Shown here: positions 49,261-59,375 of the stretch, one piece after another
How positions within the stretch are numbered: position 1 is the stretch's first letter
Layout of the letters: the number at the start of each line of letters is the position of its first letter
Notes under the pieces: model-generated
What the model was told of the DNA's origin: nothing
What the model saw: only the letters and a program-made list of their open reading frames with translations
Databases searched by the model: none
Origin: Corynebacterium mustelae
GTDB lineage: Bacteria; Actinomycetota; Actinomycetes; Mycobacteriales; Mycobacteriaceae
DNA: 64,000 nucleotides
Assembly: GCF_001020985.1 (NCBI RefSeq)
Contig: NZ_CP011542.1
Location: 3,224,001 to 3,288,000 of the forward strand
Reading direction: 5' to 3'
Translations under genes and position numbers: made by a program

Positions 49261-50433
49261 TTAGGAAACACCCAGCCAAGTCTTTTCCCGTTCCTTTCGG
49301 CTTGCTTGGAGATTTCGAACATCCCGCATGAGATACCACGCCCACAGCGCATATATAGCCATGGCCAGCGCGACTTGACCAACGCCGGTGACGATTCCAG
49401 TGCCGGCAAGCACACCAAGAACCACGTATATCGCGATGAGAAGCACTGGGGTTAGCCAGCTTTTGGGTTGGCTAAGGCTGAAGTTGGCCACTACATAACG
49501 TAACGGGACTGTTAGCCAAGCAATCACGATTGCTACGTACATCAATCTGATTACTTTCTGTTGTTCGGTCAATGTTTGCTGCATCAAGCCGTTTCCCGAT
49601 AACCAAGCAATGCCCGCACCGAAAATGATTGTTGCCACTATCGGAAACATGAGGTTAGCCAGTACTGTTGCCTGAGCCCAGGACTTTCGCGTTTGTCCAA
49701 ATTGCAGCCAGGTAAAGAGCGTGTCCTGCTGACTTGCTACCAGGTGCGCAACAACAGGGTAGACGACGACCATTCCGATAAAGCCGCTAAAGAACGCCTG
49801 TTCATGTTGTGCGGGATAGAATTTAAAGAGCAATAACGACCCAGTCAGCATCAGCACTATCAGCAAACCAATCACAATGGTTATGTGTAGATGCAATACG
49901 TAGATAACGGAGTTTGCCAGGTTTTTCTGAGTAAGACGTGATTCACCTGGTAGGTAGAACTCCAGGATTTTTCGTATTCGCGGCCCTTGTTTTTGCAAGT
50001 CGATGTCTGTTTTAGCTAGTTGTCGCCAACGGTTTCTTCCGAGAAGTACCGAAAGTCCGTATCCGATTTGTGTCAGGCAGGCGATTGCAGCTACAAAAAT
50101 CCAACTTGGGACATATCTTCCAGGGATAACAAAGAAAACGTGAATAGGCAACCATACCGCTGTCCATAATGTCATCACACAAACAGTTTTTGTCACCATG
50201 TGCGCCACATAGGTTCGTGCGCCGAGCCCGTAGCTGACATAGACGCTTTTACTGGGGAAGAAGTAACTTGAGAAAAGCACGGTAATGTATGCATAAATAA
50301 CGGTGACGAACCGGTTGAATTCCGGGTCAGTCAGTACCGCAGCAACAAACCATAGCAACACAAACGCCAATACGTCCCGGCGTCGAAAAGCAAGGCGAAA
50401 AAACAGCTGGATCGGGTGCGCAACTTTAGTCAT
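49261..50433 (-). CDS. Membrane protein partner of the adjacent ABC ATPase
   Basis: This 390-residue protein has about ten membrane segments over its length and cytoplasmic basic ends, and no ATPase motif. It starts ten bases after the ATPase gene ends and so is the likely permease of an ABC-2-type exporter. The sequence has no family signature that I recognise, which fits the fast-changing permeases of YtrA-controlled ABC systems. Substrate unknown; envelope antibiotics are typical for such systems. Confidence 0.75.
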   Translation of the reverse strand: MTKVAHPIQLFFRLAFRRRDVLAFVLLWFVAAVLTDPEFNRFVTVIYAYITVLFSSYFFPSKSVYVSYGLGARTYVAHMVTKTVCVMTLWTAVWLPIHVFFVIPGRYVPSWIFVAAIACLTQIGYGLSVLLGRNRWRQLAKTDIDLQKQGPRIRKILEFYLPGESRLTQKNLANSVIYVLHLHITIVIGLLIVLMLTGSLLLFKFYPAQHEQAFFSGFIGMVVVYPVVAHLVASQQDTLFTWLQFGQTRKSWAQATVLANLMFPIVATIIFGAGIAWLSGNGLMQQTLTEQQKVIRLMYVAIVIAWLTVPLRYVVANFSLSQPKSWLTPVLLIAIYVVLGVLAGTGIVTGVGQVALAMAIYALWAWYLMRDVRNLQASRKEREKTWLGVS

Positions 50434-50443
50434 GGTTTCACTC

Positions 50444-51358
50444 CTAAGTCAGCTCTTTGTATTGCGGTTCGGTAATCGCTAGCACTGCCTTTTCCAGGGT
50501 GCATTCGGCAACCCGAACATTGAGATGGCCGGCGCAGGTGTATAGCTCGTCGACAAACTTTGGAAATTGCCGCAGGTCGAGAACGAGTTTCGTCGCCCCT
50601 GACTGGTCGCTGCGGTGCCGCACGGCCCCTGTAACCCCTAGTTGACTAATAAGGCGATCGACAGCTTCGGTTGTTCCGGTAATTTCTAAGACCTGTTCCA
50701 TGAGGTCATCGATGACACCATTGAGGACGACCCGTCCGGCGTCAATAAGCATGACGCGATCAAGCAGCGCCGATATTTCGTTCAGGTGGTGGGTGGAGAT
50801 AATAAAGGTACGGTCCCCGATCTCCGCATATTCGGTAAGTACTCGGTAGAACTCACCGCGTTTACTGACGTCTAGCCCCAGGTACGGCTCGTCAAGCAGT
50901 ACCAGCGAACAGCCGGAAGCGAGCGCAACGATAATCCCCACAGCGGAGCGTTGGCCACGAGATAACTCCCGATACCGCTTGTCGACGCCGACACCGAAGC
51001 GAAGGGCTAAGGTTTCCGCGGCGTCCTGGTCCCACGTGACCCACCGATAGCCTCCGGCTTTAAAGATGTGTTTTACGCGCCAATCGCCAGGAAACGGTGA
51101 ATCAATCCCCGTAAGGATCGTGTGATCCATGTGGTGCTGATTATCAAACGGTGAAGCACTACCGACTAAACACTCCCCGCTAAAGGCTAATTGTCCTGCG
51201 ATAACCCTCAGCAATGTGGTTTTTCCGGCACCATTGGCTCCGATAAGCCCCAAAATTTCCGGCCCGGTTGGGATGGTGAAATTTAGGTCGGATAAAACGT
51301 TTTCGCCCTTGCTGTAGGCCACGGAAAGGTTATTGGCGTTAATCAAAGCAGTCGGCAT
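50444..51358 (-). CDS. ABC transporter ATPase
   Basis: This 304-residue ATPase has Walker A GANGAGKTT (about 39-47), a signature region SRGQRSAVGI in place of the canonical LSGGQ, Walker B CSLVLLDEPYLGLD and switch His ISTHHLNE. A C-terminal part of about 90 residues follows the ATPase domain. It stands between a GntR regulator and its membrane partner. In the YtrA-type pattern it would export or sense cell-wall antibiotics. Confidence 0.88.
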   Translation of the reverse strand: MPTALINANNLSVAYSKGENVLSDLNFTIPTGPEILGLIGANGAGKTTLLRVIAGQLAFSGECLVGSASPFDNQHHMDHTILTGIDSPFPGDWRVKHIFKAGGYRWVTWDQDAAETLALRFGVGVDKRYRELSRGQRSAVGIIVALASGCSLVLLDEPYLGLDVSKRGEFYRVLTEYAEIGDRTFIISTHHLNEISALLDRVMLIDAGRVVLNGVIDDLMEQVLEITGTTEAVDRLISQLGVTGAVRHRSDQSGATKLVLDLRQFPKFVDELYTCAGHLNVRVAECTLEKAVLAITEPQYKELT

Positions 51359-51397
51359 CTTGTTCCCCTAAGTTCTTGATTGACAGATATAGATGGT

Positions 51398-51772
51398 TTA
51401 GCTGTACAAACCACGGCTTTCGGCGACGCGGTCGATAAGGGTGTGTAGATCAGCTCGACTGACATCCAATTTGACGGCTTCGTCGATAAGTGGTGCTAGA
51501 TAAGCAGCAGCAAAGTCTTCCCTGCGGCGGCTGATAATGATGTCGTGCGCAGCTTCGGTTACAAACATTCCTAATCCCCTTCGTTTTTCTAGAACCCCGG
51601 CTTCCACCAAAATTGTCAGACCCTTTCGAGCGGTAGCCGGGTTGATTGAGTGAAAGACTGCTAATTCATTGGTGCTAGGCGCACGTTCTCCAGCTTTTAG
51701 CGATCCATCAACGATGGCATCTTCCACCAGTGTTGCAATTTGCCGAAACAATGGTGCTGTTGCGTCATCCAT
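51398..51772 (-). CDS. GntR family regulator (YtrA type)
   Basis: This 124-residue protein has a GntR winged helix (LFRQIATLVEDAIVDGSLKAGERAPSTNELAVFHSINPATARKGLTILVEAGVLEKRRGLGMFV). Its C-terminal part is short, about 40 residues, as in YtrA-type regulators. It is the first gene of the GntR-ATPase-membrane protein operon. A near-perfect inverted repeat (51827-51850) 55 bases upstream is the probable operator. Confidence 0.92.
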   Translation of the reverse strand: MDDATAPLFRQIATLVEDAIVDGSLKAGERAPSTNELAVFHSINPATARKGLTILVEAGVLEKRRGLGMFVTEAAHDIIISRRREDFAAAYLAPLIDEAVKLDVSRADLHTLIDRVAESRGLYS

Positions 51773-51826
51773 TTTCTGGAAAGTCTCCTCATTTCAACCG
51801 AACCCATCAGCTAAACAAACCTCATC

Positions 51827-51850
51827 GGTTGGTTACTGATGTAACTAACC
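51827..51850. promoter_or_regulatory. Probable GntR operator
   Basis: GGTTGGTTAC (51827-51836), TGAT, GTAACTAACC (51841-51850): ten-base half sites with one mismatch. Its place upstream of the GntR gene suits autoregulation of the ABC operon. Confidence 0.7.
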
Positions 51851-52039
51851 ATATAACCACTGGCGGGATAACGTCAACCCATTGCAACCAAGAAATTTCA
51901 GTCAAGGGAAAAGTAAATGTCACCGTCACCCCATTTACCTGCATATTTCAATCGCGTATCGACTTACGCGACGCAATAAGGCATGCTTGGTTTAAGTAAC
52001 TTATTTAGAAAATTAGTAGCGAAAGTTAAACCAGGAGCC

Positions 52040-53449
52040 ATGCTTGAACGCACACAAATTTACGTCGACACCTCTTATCTGCTTGCGAGTTTCTACAATT
52101 CGTGGGAAATTGGGGCACGAGCGCAATTAGAAATTGATTTACCCGAAGTAGTTCGGGTACTTGGATCAATGGTCCAAAACCAGCTTCACCAGCCAGTTCA
52201 CCGCCAATACTGGTATGACGGAATCCCAGAAACCGGACCACACCGCTATCAACGGGCTCTGCGTACCTGTGACGGAGTTCAACTACGGGCCGGCACCCTC
52301 ATCGAATGGGGTGAACGCCGTACCCAAAAGGCAGTAGATACCAGGCTTGTCGCCGACATGGTGCTTAGCTCGGTGCGTCGCGAAGTTACCGACATCGTTT
52401 TGGTATCTGGTGATGCTGATATGATCCCCGGCGTCCAGGAGGCAGTTAACCACGGCATCCGTGTACATCTTTACGGCTTCGGGTGGGATTCCATGTCATC
52501 GGCACTACGCCACGCCTGCGACTCCACGGTAATCCTCGACCCACGGGAAGACTTTGAAGACTGTATGCAGCTTCAGGTGCTAGAAGGACCATTGCCGCCA
52601 AGCGTGCGGCTGCACGATGATGACGACTGCCCCGACGATAGCCCCTGCGATGCCGAGGAAAAGGCAGCTGAAACCTGTTCAGAAATTGTATCTGCAGAAC
52701 TGGCTACAACAGTCGAGTGCCATGAGCAATCAAAGACCCAATCTTCCAGCCCGGTTCGCCGAATTCGACCAGGTGAGCCAGCGTTTTGCGATGATGATCA
52801 TGAGATGGAACCGCCACGCCCTTCCCCTAACCCCCGGCGCGCACAATCTGAACCACAATCTGACACTGAGTCCGAAGAGCAACCTCAGCTGCAACAGGCC
52901 GAGCAATCGTCGATAAGCACCATCGAAGTAAGTAGCACGGCGATTGAGGAAGTCACCAAAGACGGTCATTCTTATCAACAAACAGACCGCATTTCCGTGA
53001 CCACCACGACAAATGGCACTGCACGAGCAACCAATCCCGGCGCTGACCAGAATCTGGCACAATCTGCCACCTCCCGCCCATCACCAGCCGATGCGCCCGC
53101 TAAACGGCCCGCACCAAATCCATCAATGATGGCACCGCGCCGCAAACTGCGGTCACGCTACGTTCCGCTCCCCAATGAAGTTTGGACCTCCGCAGGCTTC
53201 CTCACGCCGTTCGACGTGGGGCAACAATATGCCATCTGGTGGTATGAGAACGCAGCTACCGCGGAACAACGCGATTCTGCACACCTACTTTCTGGCGGTG
53301 GCCTTCCCCCGGAAATTGACCGCCCGTTACTGCAATTCGCCTGCGAAACTCTCCATGAATACACATTGACCGAAACCCAACGCGTGAATTTGCGTGATGG
53401 TTTCCACTCCGGAATCCGGGGTATTCTTGTCAATAATCAATTCGATTAG
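52040..53449 (+). CDS. NYN domain protein with acidic linker and C-terminal domain
   Basis: This 469-residue protein has a PIN-like NYN ribonuclease domain (about 1-175). It has conserved acidic residues in QIYVDTSYL, KAVDTRLVADM and LVSGDADM, the usual metal-binding set. A long disordered acidic and Ser/Thr-rich linker follows (about 190-370), then a small C-terminal domain (about 375-465, from VPLPNEVWTSAGFLTPFDVG). ATG 52040 with AGGAG upstream is preferred over ATG 51983. RNA cleavage is inferred from the family. The C-terminal domain is unknown to me. Confidence 0.85.
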   Translation: MLERTQIYVDTSYLLASFYNSWEIGARAQLEIDLPEVVRVLGSMVQNQLHQPVHRQYWYDGIPETGPHRYQRALRTCDGVQLRAGTLIEWGERRTQKAVDTRLVADMVLSSVRREVTDIVLVSGDADMIPGVQEAVNHGIRVHLYGFGWDSMSSALRHACDSTVILDPREDFEDCMQLQVLEGPLPPSVRLHDDDDCPDDSPCDAEEKAAETCSEIVSAELATTVECHEQSKTQSSSPVRRIRPGEPAFCDDDHEMEPPRPSPNPRRAQSEPQSDTESEEQPQLQQAEQSSISTIEVSSTAIEEVTKDGHSYQQTDRISVTTTTNGTARATNPGADQNLAQSATSRPSPADAPAKRPAPNPSMMAPRRKLRSRYVPLPNEVWTSAGFLTPFDVGQQYAIWWYENAATAEQRDSAHLLSGGGLPPEIDRPLLQFACETLHEYTLTETQRVNLRDGFHSGIRGILVNNQFD

Positions 53450-53460
53450 CAACAAACACA

Positions 53461-53504
53461 AAACCGCCGGTAACCATGGCGATTATTGGTTACCGGCGGT
53501 TTTC
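53461..53504 (+). terminator. Terminator after the NYN gene
   Basis: Sixteen-bp perfect arms AAACCGCCGGTAACCA (53461-53476) and TGGTTACCGGCGGTTT (53487-53502), then TCTC. Confidence 0.93.
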
Positions 53505-53592
53505 TCTTACAGTCGCAATTGTCAACTACACCCGAGATCGCACAAGTGCGCAGCTTAAAGATATGTGCATGCGACGAACTTTTCCACCGTGG

Positions 53593-54564
53593 CTAGCTGC
53601 TTGCCTTACCGTTGGTGACATCATCTTCCACGACATCAGCATCTTCGGCTTCGATATAGTCTGCGTCAGAGTTCGGGGTTGCGGACTCTTCGATTAAATC
53701 GTCGGCTGTCTCGACGGCGTCTGTTGCGTCCAAATCCTCCGAACTTTGGGTTACGGTTTCGCTTTGCGACGCTTTATCCGCCTCCGGCGCTGCCGCTTGC
53801 AACTCGCCAGCTGGTTCCTGCTTTTGTTCCAAGATATTATCGCCACGCATCTGTGCCCGGATCTCCTCAAGCCGGGCGGAGGCCTTCATATCAGTGCCGG
53901 ACATTTCGATCTCAGTCATCCGCTCGCCCATAGAATTCTCCATCAATTCCTGAGCGCCTAATGCATTAGCGTAGCGAGATTCAATTTTCGCTCGAACATC
54001 ATCTAAGGTTGGAACATTTCGATCTGGATCAATCTCGGCCATTTCATCCATAGCCTTAGTTGCGGTTTCCTGCATTTGAGCTTGATTAGCCTGCCGTAAC
54101 AGCTGCTCCGCTTCCGCCAACTGCTGAGTTAACCGCGCCTCAGATTGCTGAACCTGGGTTTTGGCAGCTTCGGCATTCTGCGTCGCCTGGGCATGCAGTG
54201 CCTTCGTTTCCTCCAGCTGCTGTTCCACACTAACCAATTGGGTGGCGTAGATTTCTGCGGTGGAGGTGAACTCTTGGGATTTTACTTGATCACCATCGGC
54301 AGTTGCTTTATCTGCAAGCTGAATTGCCTGGCGAGCCTTTTCCTGCAAACCCGCCTGCTCTTTAACTAGCCGATCCAGTTTCATCTCCAGTTGGTTTTTA
54401 TTACCAATCACTGCCGCAGCCTGCTGGGAAATTTCTTGATGCTGCTTCTTTGCCGCCTGAACCGCCTGGTTAATTTGAACTTTAGGGTCAGCATTCTCGT
54501 CGATAGCGTGATCTACCGATGCTGTGAGGTACTTCCAGCCTTTGATAAACGGATTCTTCGACAT
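53593..54564 (-). CDS. PspA/IM30-like coiled-coil protein
   Basis: This 323-residue protein starts MSKNPFIKGWKYLTASVDHAIDENADPKVQINQAV, as in PspA/IM30 proteins. Long coiled coils over about 25-215 (Gln/Ala/Glu rich) and an acidic, disordered C-terminal tail of about 90 residues follow. PspA proteins guard the membrane under stress. ATG 54564 is used because the upstream frame is AT-rich and has no ribosome-binding site. The acidic tail of this length is a corynebacterial addition in my view. Confidence 0.82.
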   Translation of the reverse strand: MSKNPFIKGWKYLTASVDHAIDENADPKVQINQAVQAAKKQHQEISQQAAAVIGNKNQLEMKLDRLVKEQAGLQEKARQAIQLADKATADGDQVKSQEFTSTAEIYATQLVSVEQQLEETKALHAQATQNAEAAKTQVQQSEARLTQQLAEAEQLLRQANQAQMQETATKAMDEMAEIDPDRNVPTLDDVRAKIESRYANALGAQELMENSMGERMTEIEMSGTDMKASARLEEIRAQMRGDNILEQKQEPAGELQAAAPEADKASQSETVTQSSEDLDATDAVETADDLIEESATPNSDADYIEAEDADVVEDDVTNGKASS

Positions 54565-55132
54565 AGTGGTTAGACCTTCGCTTTCTTCTATAAGTCTCAT
54601 TAACCCGGCCAGGATTGCAGCAACAATCCCAACACTATTTCGCCCCAACGCAATTCCTTACCTCATAAGGCCCAGCCTTACACATACGTATCACGTGTGA
54701 TGCCGCAAGAATGGCACAGCCCAGGCATAAACCACTCAGGACGAAAGCACTTACCATTCTAACGATCTGGCCTTAGTAACGGGGTGAGCAAACCCTAAGC
54801 ATTAACAAAAAAGCAGATATGATATGACAAGAATTATCGTAAATTTTAAATAAAAACTCCTCGCCAATCCAATTTTGGCTTTTGTGCTACGCATCTCGGA
54901 CGATTTTATTTCACACCACACAAAAACCCAGGAACGCTTTACACACCACTTGTATCAGGCAACCTAAACACCCACGCATTATCTTCTTATCCGCATACTG
55001 TGTGATAAATCTACAAACAATGTATTACCGCAGCGGTGCCTACCTGTCCGGATATCCACGCAGAACTTAAGTTGTGCTACTAAGCTCTAACGTTGTGATT
55101 TCACACTCCGATCGCTCTAATCAGGAGAACAA
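54565..55132. other. Spacer of 568 bases without a recognised gene
   Basis: AT-rich in its second half. It contains the promoter of the PspA-like gene. A short frame at 54882-55070 has no ribosome-binding site and no recognisable sequence, and is taken as chance. A palindrome-like ATCAC-GT-GTGAT near 54690 was seen, with no known meaning. Confidence 0.4.
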
Positions 55133-55607
55133 GTGAACAAACTCAAACACAATACTGTTCAGATTGGCCTGATTTTTTTCCGCACTTAGCATTCACACAC
55201 TAGTTTTTCTTTTTATAGTCCTGCACTGGGATAGGCTACCCGACTCGGTGATAATCCATTACGGGCCTGGTGGCCTAACTCCCTACGATGCCACAAGCTT
55301 TCTGACTGTCTTTTATTTTAGTGCGGTAGCACTTGCACTGGAACTCATCCTGCTTTTGGCGTGGGGCATTGCCACGGCCGCCACGATCTTTCGCCGCGCG
55401 AACACTCACGTCACAGCACGAGCTATCATCCCAGTCTGCATTCTTCTTTTATCTGCATCTTTCAGCGCAATTAACCTAGCAAGTGTTTACGGAGCCCCAG
55501 CTTTAAGCACAATTATTGCCACAATATCTGTTTTGGTGTGCATTTTTATCCCGGTGGTAGCAACATCAATTATGGGCTTCATTGACACGACAGAACGCAG
55601 AAAGTGA
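55133..55607 (+). pseudogene. DUF1648-like membrane protein gene with frameshift in a T7 tract
   Basis: AGGAG and GTG 55133 begin a frame reading MNKLKHNTVQIGLIF that stops with TAG at 55187-55189. Beyond a run of seven T (55173-55179) the next frame continues without stop to 55607. It reads ALSIHTLVFLFIVLHWDRLPDSVIIHYGPGG and then three further membrane helices. One T fewer would join them into one protein of about 157 residues whose LPDSVIIHYGPGGLTPYDA part fits DUF1648. A ribosomal or transcriptional slip, a real mutation or a sequencing error are the alternatives. Confidence 0.75.
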
Positions 55608-55698
55608 ATATAGTCGCTTGCTACGATATTGGTTGGCATTTTGACTAACTATCTCCAACCGCAGTTTTCGGATGGAGTGCCTTTGCCGCGGAGAGGTT

Positions 55699-55980
55699 AT
55701 GAGTGAAACTGATTTTGTCTGGGTTTTCCAGGGGGAACGCGCCAGTTTTCCGTCAGCTATTTTTTCGTCTAAGAAATCTGCCGTCCAATGGATAGAACAG
55801 CACAATGTTAGCGGAATGTTATCGAAATATCCGCTGGATGTGTCCGTTTACGAATGGAGCATTGCCTCTGGATTTTTCAAGCCACGAAAAGACGACCATC
55901 GAACGTCCGAATTTATCCAAAGCTTCTCAAGCGCATGTGTTGAGGATTCCCAGTACATAGATGGCATAGCCGTTGCTTAA
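55699..55980 (+). CDS. DUF7710-like small protein
   Basis: This 93-residue protein begins MSETDFVWVFQGERASFPSAIF. It has the pattern WVFQGE...SAIFSSKKSAVQWIEQHNVSGMLSKYPLDVSVYEWSIASGFF, which I associate with DUF7710. GAGAGG lies right before ATG 55699. The protein is soluble, and its function is unknown. A strong terminator follows. Confidence 0.75.
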   Translation: MSETDFVWVFQGERASFPSAIFSSKKSAVQWIEQHNVSGMLSKYPLDVSVYEWSIASGFFKPRKDDHRTSEFIQSFSSACVEDSQYIDGIAVA

Positions 55981-56048
55981 ACCATGTAGCTGGTTGGCTG
56001 GCGTGTTTTAAAGTCCAAGCAAAAATTATCGAAGGGTGTTAACGGATA

Positions 56049-56094
56049 AAAGGTAATCGGTGACACGCATAAGCGATTGTCACCGATTACCTTT
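56049..56094. terminator. Terminator between DUF7710-like gene and trxA
   Basis: Seventeen-bp arms AAAGGTAATCGGTGACA (56049-56065) and TGTCACCGATTACCTTT (56078-56094) between convergent genes. Confidence 0.92.
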
Positions 56095-56115
56095 ATGCAC
56101 CCTTACTGTGTGGTG

Positions 56116-56484
56116 TTATTCTTGATTTTCTTGGGCAGCCATTTGACGGCGTACCTCGTCCATATCAAGCGCACGCGCTTGGCTGATGAGATCATCAAAA
56201 GCTTTCGCTGGTAACGCACCCGTATTGCGATAGAGTGGAATACCGTCACGGAAAGCCATAATGGTTGGTACCGCCATAATCTGCAGTGCCATCCCCAATT
56301 CTGGTTGCTCAGCAGTATTGAGCTTTGCAAAGGTGACATCTGGATTCTCTTCGGCTGCCTTTTCAAAAACTGGCATGAACCGCATACATGGCCCACAAGT
56401 AGGCGACCAACAATCAACGATGGTTAAGCCCGGTTGGGTTACGGTCGCCTCAAAGTTATCTTTGGTTACATCAATCAAAGCCAT
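56116..56484 (-). CDS. trxA: Thioredoxin
   Basis: This 122-residue protein has the thioredoxin fold with active site WSPTCGPCMRF (CGPC), the buried Asp in IVDCWSP, and cis-Pro in AVPTIMAFRDG. It reduces disulphides in the cytoplasm with thioredoxin reductase, which is not in the window. AGGAG stands nine bases before ATG 56484. It lies divergent to the copper genes, with about 210 bases between. Confidence 0.93.
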   Translation of the reverse strand: MALIDVTKDNFEATVTQPGLTIVDCWSPTCGPCMRFMPVFEKAAEENPDVTFAKLNTAEQPELGMALQIMAVPTIMAFRDGIPLYRNTGALPAKAFDDLISQARALDMDEVRRQMAAQENQE

Positions 56485-56697
56485 GGTGATTTTCTCCTAA
56501 CTACATTACTAAAACACGTTTGTTCGTGGTTTTACTTACAACAACACCGTCTCCCACCTTATTCCCATTGTGTGTTGTTCGTCATTTTTTATTCTGGCAG
56601 ATCGCTTTTACGGCAGGTTCGCACTACGTTTAAAACCGGTCGCCTGTTTTGATCGTGGCCGTGGATATATAAACATGGAAAGGATCCTAAAAGCACC

Positions 56698-56898
56698 ATG
56701 ATAAAGAACTATGTTGTTAACGGAATGACTTGCCAGCACTGCGTGATGTCCGTCACTGAGGAAATTAGTGAGATCCCTGGCGTACAGGACGTTAACGTTG
56801 ATTTAGAATCAGGCCGGGTCACAGTCACTGGTGAAGATTTTTCTGATTCCAGCGTCTCCGCAGCTGTAACGGAAGCCGGTTTCGCCCTCCAGCAATAA
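56698..56898 (+). CDS. copZ: Copper chaperone CopZ
   Basis: This 66-residue heavy-metal-associated domain has GMTCQHCVMSV, the CXXC copper site in loop 1. It delivers Cu(I) to the exporter CopA, whose gene follows 90 bases downstream on the same strand. The domain is complete and of standard length. GGAAAGGA is about 12 bases upstream of ATG. Confidence 0.93.
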   Translation: MIKNYVVNGMTCQHCVMSVTEEISEIPGVQDVNVDLESGRVTVTGEDFSDSSVSAAVTEAGFALQQ

Positions 56899-56987
56899 TC
56901 AATTGGCCATGGTCACTACCAGTTTCGGCGGCGTGGAAACTCTGCGCTATTGAATTTGCGAGAGGTTGTTTGTAAAGTCAGCTAGCC

Positions 56988-59303
56988 ATGAGCACTAAAA
57001 CACCGGCGCATCCACTTAAGGGCACTTTCGGAGTTACCGGAATGACGTGTACTTCATGTTCAGGGCGGGTGCAACGAAAGCTCAATAAAGTCGCCGGTGT
57101 TTCCGCAACCGTTAATTTCGCTACCGAAACAGCAGCGGTATCCTACGACCCAGAGCAGGTAAACTCCGAGCAGATCATCCAGGTGATCCGCGATGCGGGT
57201 TTTGATGCCTTCGAAATCATGGGGGATCCCGGGAATTCTTCTTTTCTCGACGATTCACATACAGCGCTCCAGGCTCCTCAGCAACAGGTACCCGACCCAG
57301 AATTACAACGAGCCGCCCATGCTGCGGATCTACGCAAGCGGTTAATCATTTCTGCGGTCCTTGCTGCACCAGTCTTTCTTCTTTCCATGGTGCACCAGCT
57401 GCAGTTCGATAATTGGCAATGGTTGTGCTTCGCTCTTACAAGCCCAGTTTTCTTTTATGGCGGCAAACCCTTCCATTCTGCTGCGTGGACGAATCTCAAG
57501 CATGGTTCCTTCACCATGGATACCTTGATTTCGTTGGGTACCGGTGCCGCTTATACATGGAGTGTGTGGGCACTCTTCTTCGGCGATGCCGGGGCGAACT
57601 CAATGCGGATGCATATGAGCTTTTCCGCGCATTCACATCACGGATCCGATCAGATTTACTTGGAATCGGTCGCAATGGTTACGGTGTTTTTGTTGCTGGG
57701 TCGATGGTTCGAGACTCGCGCAAAAGGGCGGAGCTCGGAGGCCTTACGTACCCTGCTCAACTTGGGAGCCGCAGAGGCGGTTGTGCTTGTAGACACGGAT
57801 ACGCATCCAAAGGAGCAACGTGTACCGATCTCACAGTTACAGGTGGGTGACATTTTTGTAGTTCGACCTGGTGAGAAGATTGCGACGGACGGTGTGGTTG
57901 TTTCTGGGCATTCCGCTGTTGATGAATCAATGCTCACTGGTGAATCGGTGCCGGTGGAGATCGGTGTTGATGACACTGTTACTGGCGCGACCATTAATAT
58001 GTCGGGTCGATTGGTTGTACGTGCAACCCGGGTAGGTGCGGATACCACGTTGGCCCAATTGGGCAAGCTAGTAAGCGACGCCCAAGCTAGAAAAGCTCCA
58101 GTGCAAAAGCTTGCTGATCAGATCTCACAGTTCTTCGTCCCCGCAGTGATCGTTATCGCTGCTATCACCCTCATGGTTCAGTTATGGGTGTTGGGCAATG
58201 ACGTGACAGACTCATTTACTGCCGCAGTCGCTGTGCTTATCATTGCCTGCCCGTGCGCATTAGGCTTGGCGACGCCAACCGCGTTACTGGTGGGTACTGG
58301 TCGTGGCGCCCAACTAGGGTTATTGATCAATGGACCCGAAGTGCTGGAAAGCACCCGGAAGATAACCACTATTGTGTTAGATAAAACGGGCACGTTAACC
58401 ACCGGAATTATGAAGGTTGCCGATGTCCATGCACTACCTGGTTTTTCGGAGACCACAGTAGTAGAAGCTGCGGCGGCGGTAGAAAAGGCATCAGAGCACC
58501 CCATAGCCCAAGCGATTGTGGCAGCTGCTGAGGAGAAGAACCTCACGGTGGTTGCGGTCTCCGATTTTAGGAATGAGCCTGGTGTTGGGGTCACCGGCAC
58601 CGTTGCGGGTAATCGGGTTAGCGTCGGCAAGCTTGACAACGACGCACCGGAGGACGTCCGTACTATATTCGCCGATTCTGAGGCGCAGGGAGCTACAGCC
58701 GTAGCCGTGCGAATCGACGATAACCTCGCCGGAATAATAGCTATAACCGATCAGCCAAAACCGGGTAGCGCCGCAGCGATTGATCAGATGAAGAAGTTAG
58801 GGCTGACCCCGATTGTCCTAACTGGAGATAATGCTGGTGCCGCCGCACAAGTAGCTAGTCAGGTTGGGATTACTCCCGACAATGTGATCGCGGGCGTCCT
58901 TCCCGAAGGCAAGGTCGAAGCTATTTCTCAGCTGCAACAACGTGGTGAAGTAGTAGCCATGGTAGGTGATGGTATCAACGACGCTGCAGCATTAGCTCAG
59001 GCGGATTTAGGTATCGCTATGGGCGCGGGAACTGATGTGGCTATCGAAGCATCGGATATTACCCTCATGCATAACGATCCACAGGGCGCTGTTGATGCTA
59101 TTCGGCTGTCGCGCCGCACCCTTTCGATAATTAAAGGTAATTTATTTTGGGCTTTCGCTTACAATGTTGTGTTGATTCCCGTGGCGGCCTGGGGGCTTCT
59201 TAATCCAATGCTGGCTGGTGCTGCAATGGCATTTTCTTCAGTTTTCGTGGTTTCCAATTCACTTCGCCTCAAGACTTTCCAATCGAGCACCCCCGCTAAG
59301 TAA
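56988..59303 (+). CDS. copA: Copper-exporting P-type ATPase CopA
   Basis: This 771-residue P1B-type ATPase has one N-terminal metal-binding domain ([11 protein letters not shown], about 18-85) and eight membrane helices. The Cu(I) site [10 protein letters not shown] is in helix 6. The phosphorylation loop DKTGTLT, a TGES-like LTGESVPVE actuator motif, SEHPIAQA nucleotide-binding motif and [10 protein letters not shown] are present. A His/Met-rich stretch ([13 protein letters not shown]) lies between helices 3 and 4. It exports Cu(I) in cooperation with CopZ. No CsoR or CopY gene is in the window, so the regulator is elsewhere. Confidence 0.96.
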   Translation: MSTKTPAHPLKGTFGVTGMTCTSCSGRVQRKLNKVAGVSATVNFATETAAVSYDPEQVNSEQIIQVIRDAGFDAFEIMGDPGNSSFLDDSHTALQAPQQQVPDPELQRAAHAADLRKRLIISAVLAAPVFLLSMVHQLQFDNWQWLCFALTSPVFFYGGKPFHSAAWTNLKHGSFTMDTLISLGTGAAYTWSVWALFFGDAGANSMRMHMSFSAHSHHGSDQIYLESVAMVTVFLLLGRWFETRAKGRSSEALRTLLNLGAAEAVVLVDTDTHPKEQRVPISQLQVGDIFVVRPGEKIATDGVVVSGHSAVDESMLTGESVPVEIGVDDTVTGATINMSGRLVVRATRVGADTTLAQLGKLVSDAQARKAPVQKLADQISQFFVPAVIVIAAITLMVQLWVLGNDVTDSFTAAVAVLIIACPCALGLATPTALLVGTGRGAQLGLLINGPEVLESTRKITTIVLDKTGTLTTGIMKVADVHALPGFSETTVVEAAAAVEKASEHPIAQAIVAAAEEKNLTVVAVSDFRNEPGVGVTGTVAGNRVSVGKLDNDAPEDVRTIFADSEAQGATAVAVRIDDNLAGIIAITDQPKPGSAAAIDQMKKLGLTPIVLTGDNAGAAAQVASQVGITPDNVIAGVLPEGKVEAISQLQQRGEVVAMVGDGINDAAALAQADLGIAMGAGTDVAIEASDITLMHNDPQGAVDAIRLSRRTLSIIKGNLFWAFAYNVVLIPVAAWGLLNPMLAGAAMAFSSVFVVSNSLRLKTFQSSTPAK

Positions 59304-59375
59304 AAGCATCACTCTACCGTAAGTGCTGGTTAATCGCAGAAATGTCTGCGATGTTCCGCCCTACCGCCATAGTTA

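Noticed and set aside
54882..55070. Open frame of 62 codons in the spacer
   Set aside because: No ribosome-binding site, no recognisable composition and an atypical Cys/Tyr/Thr content.
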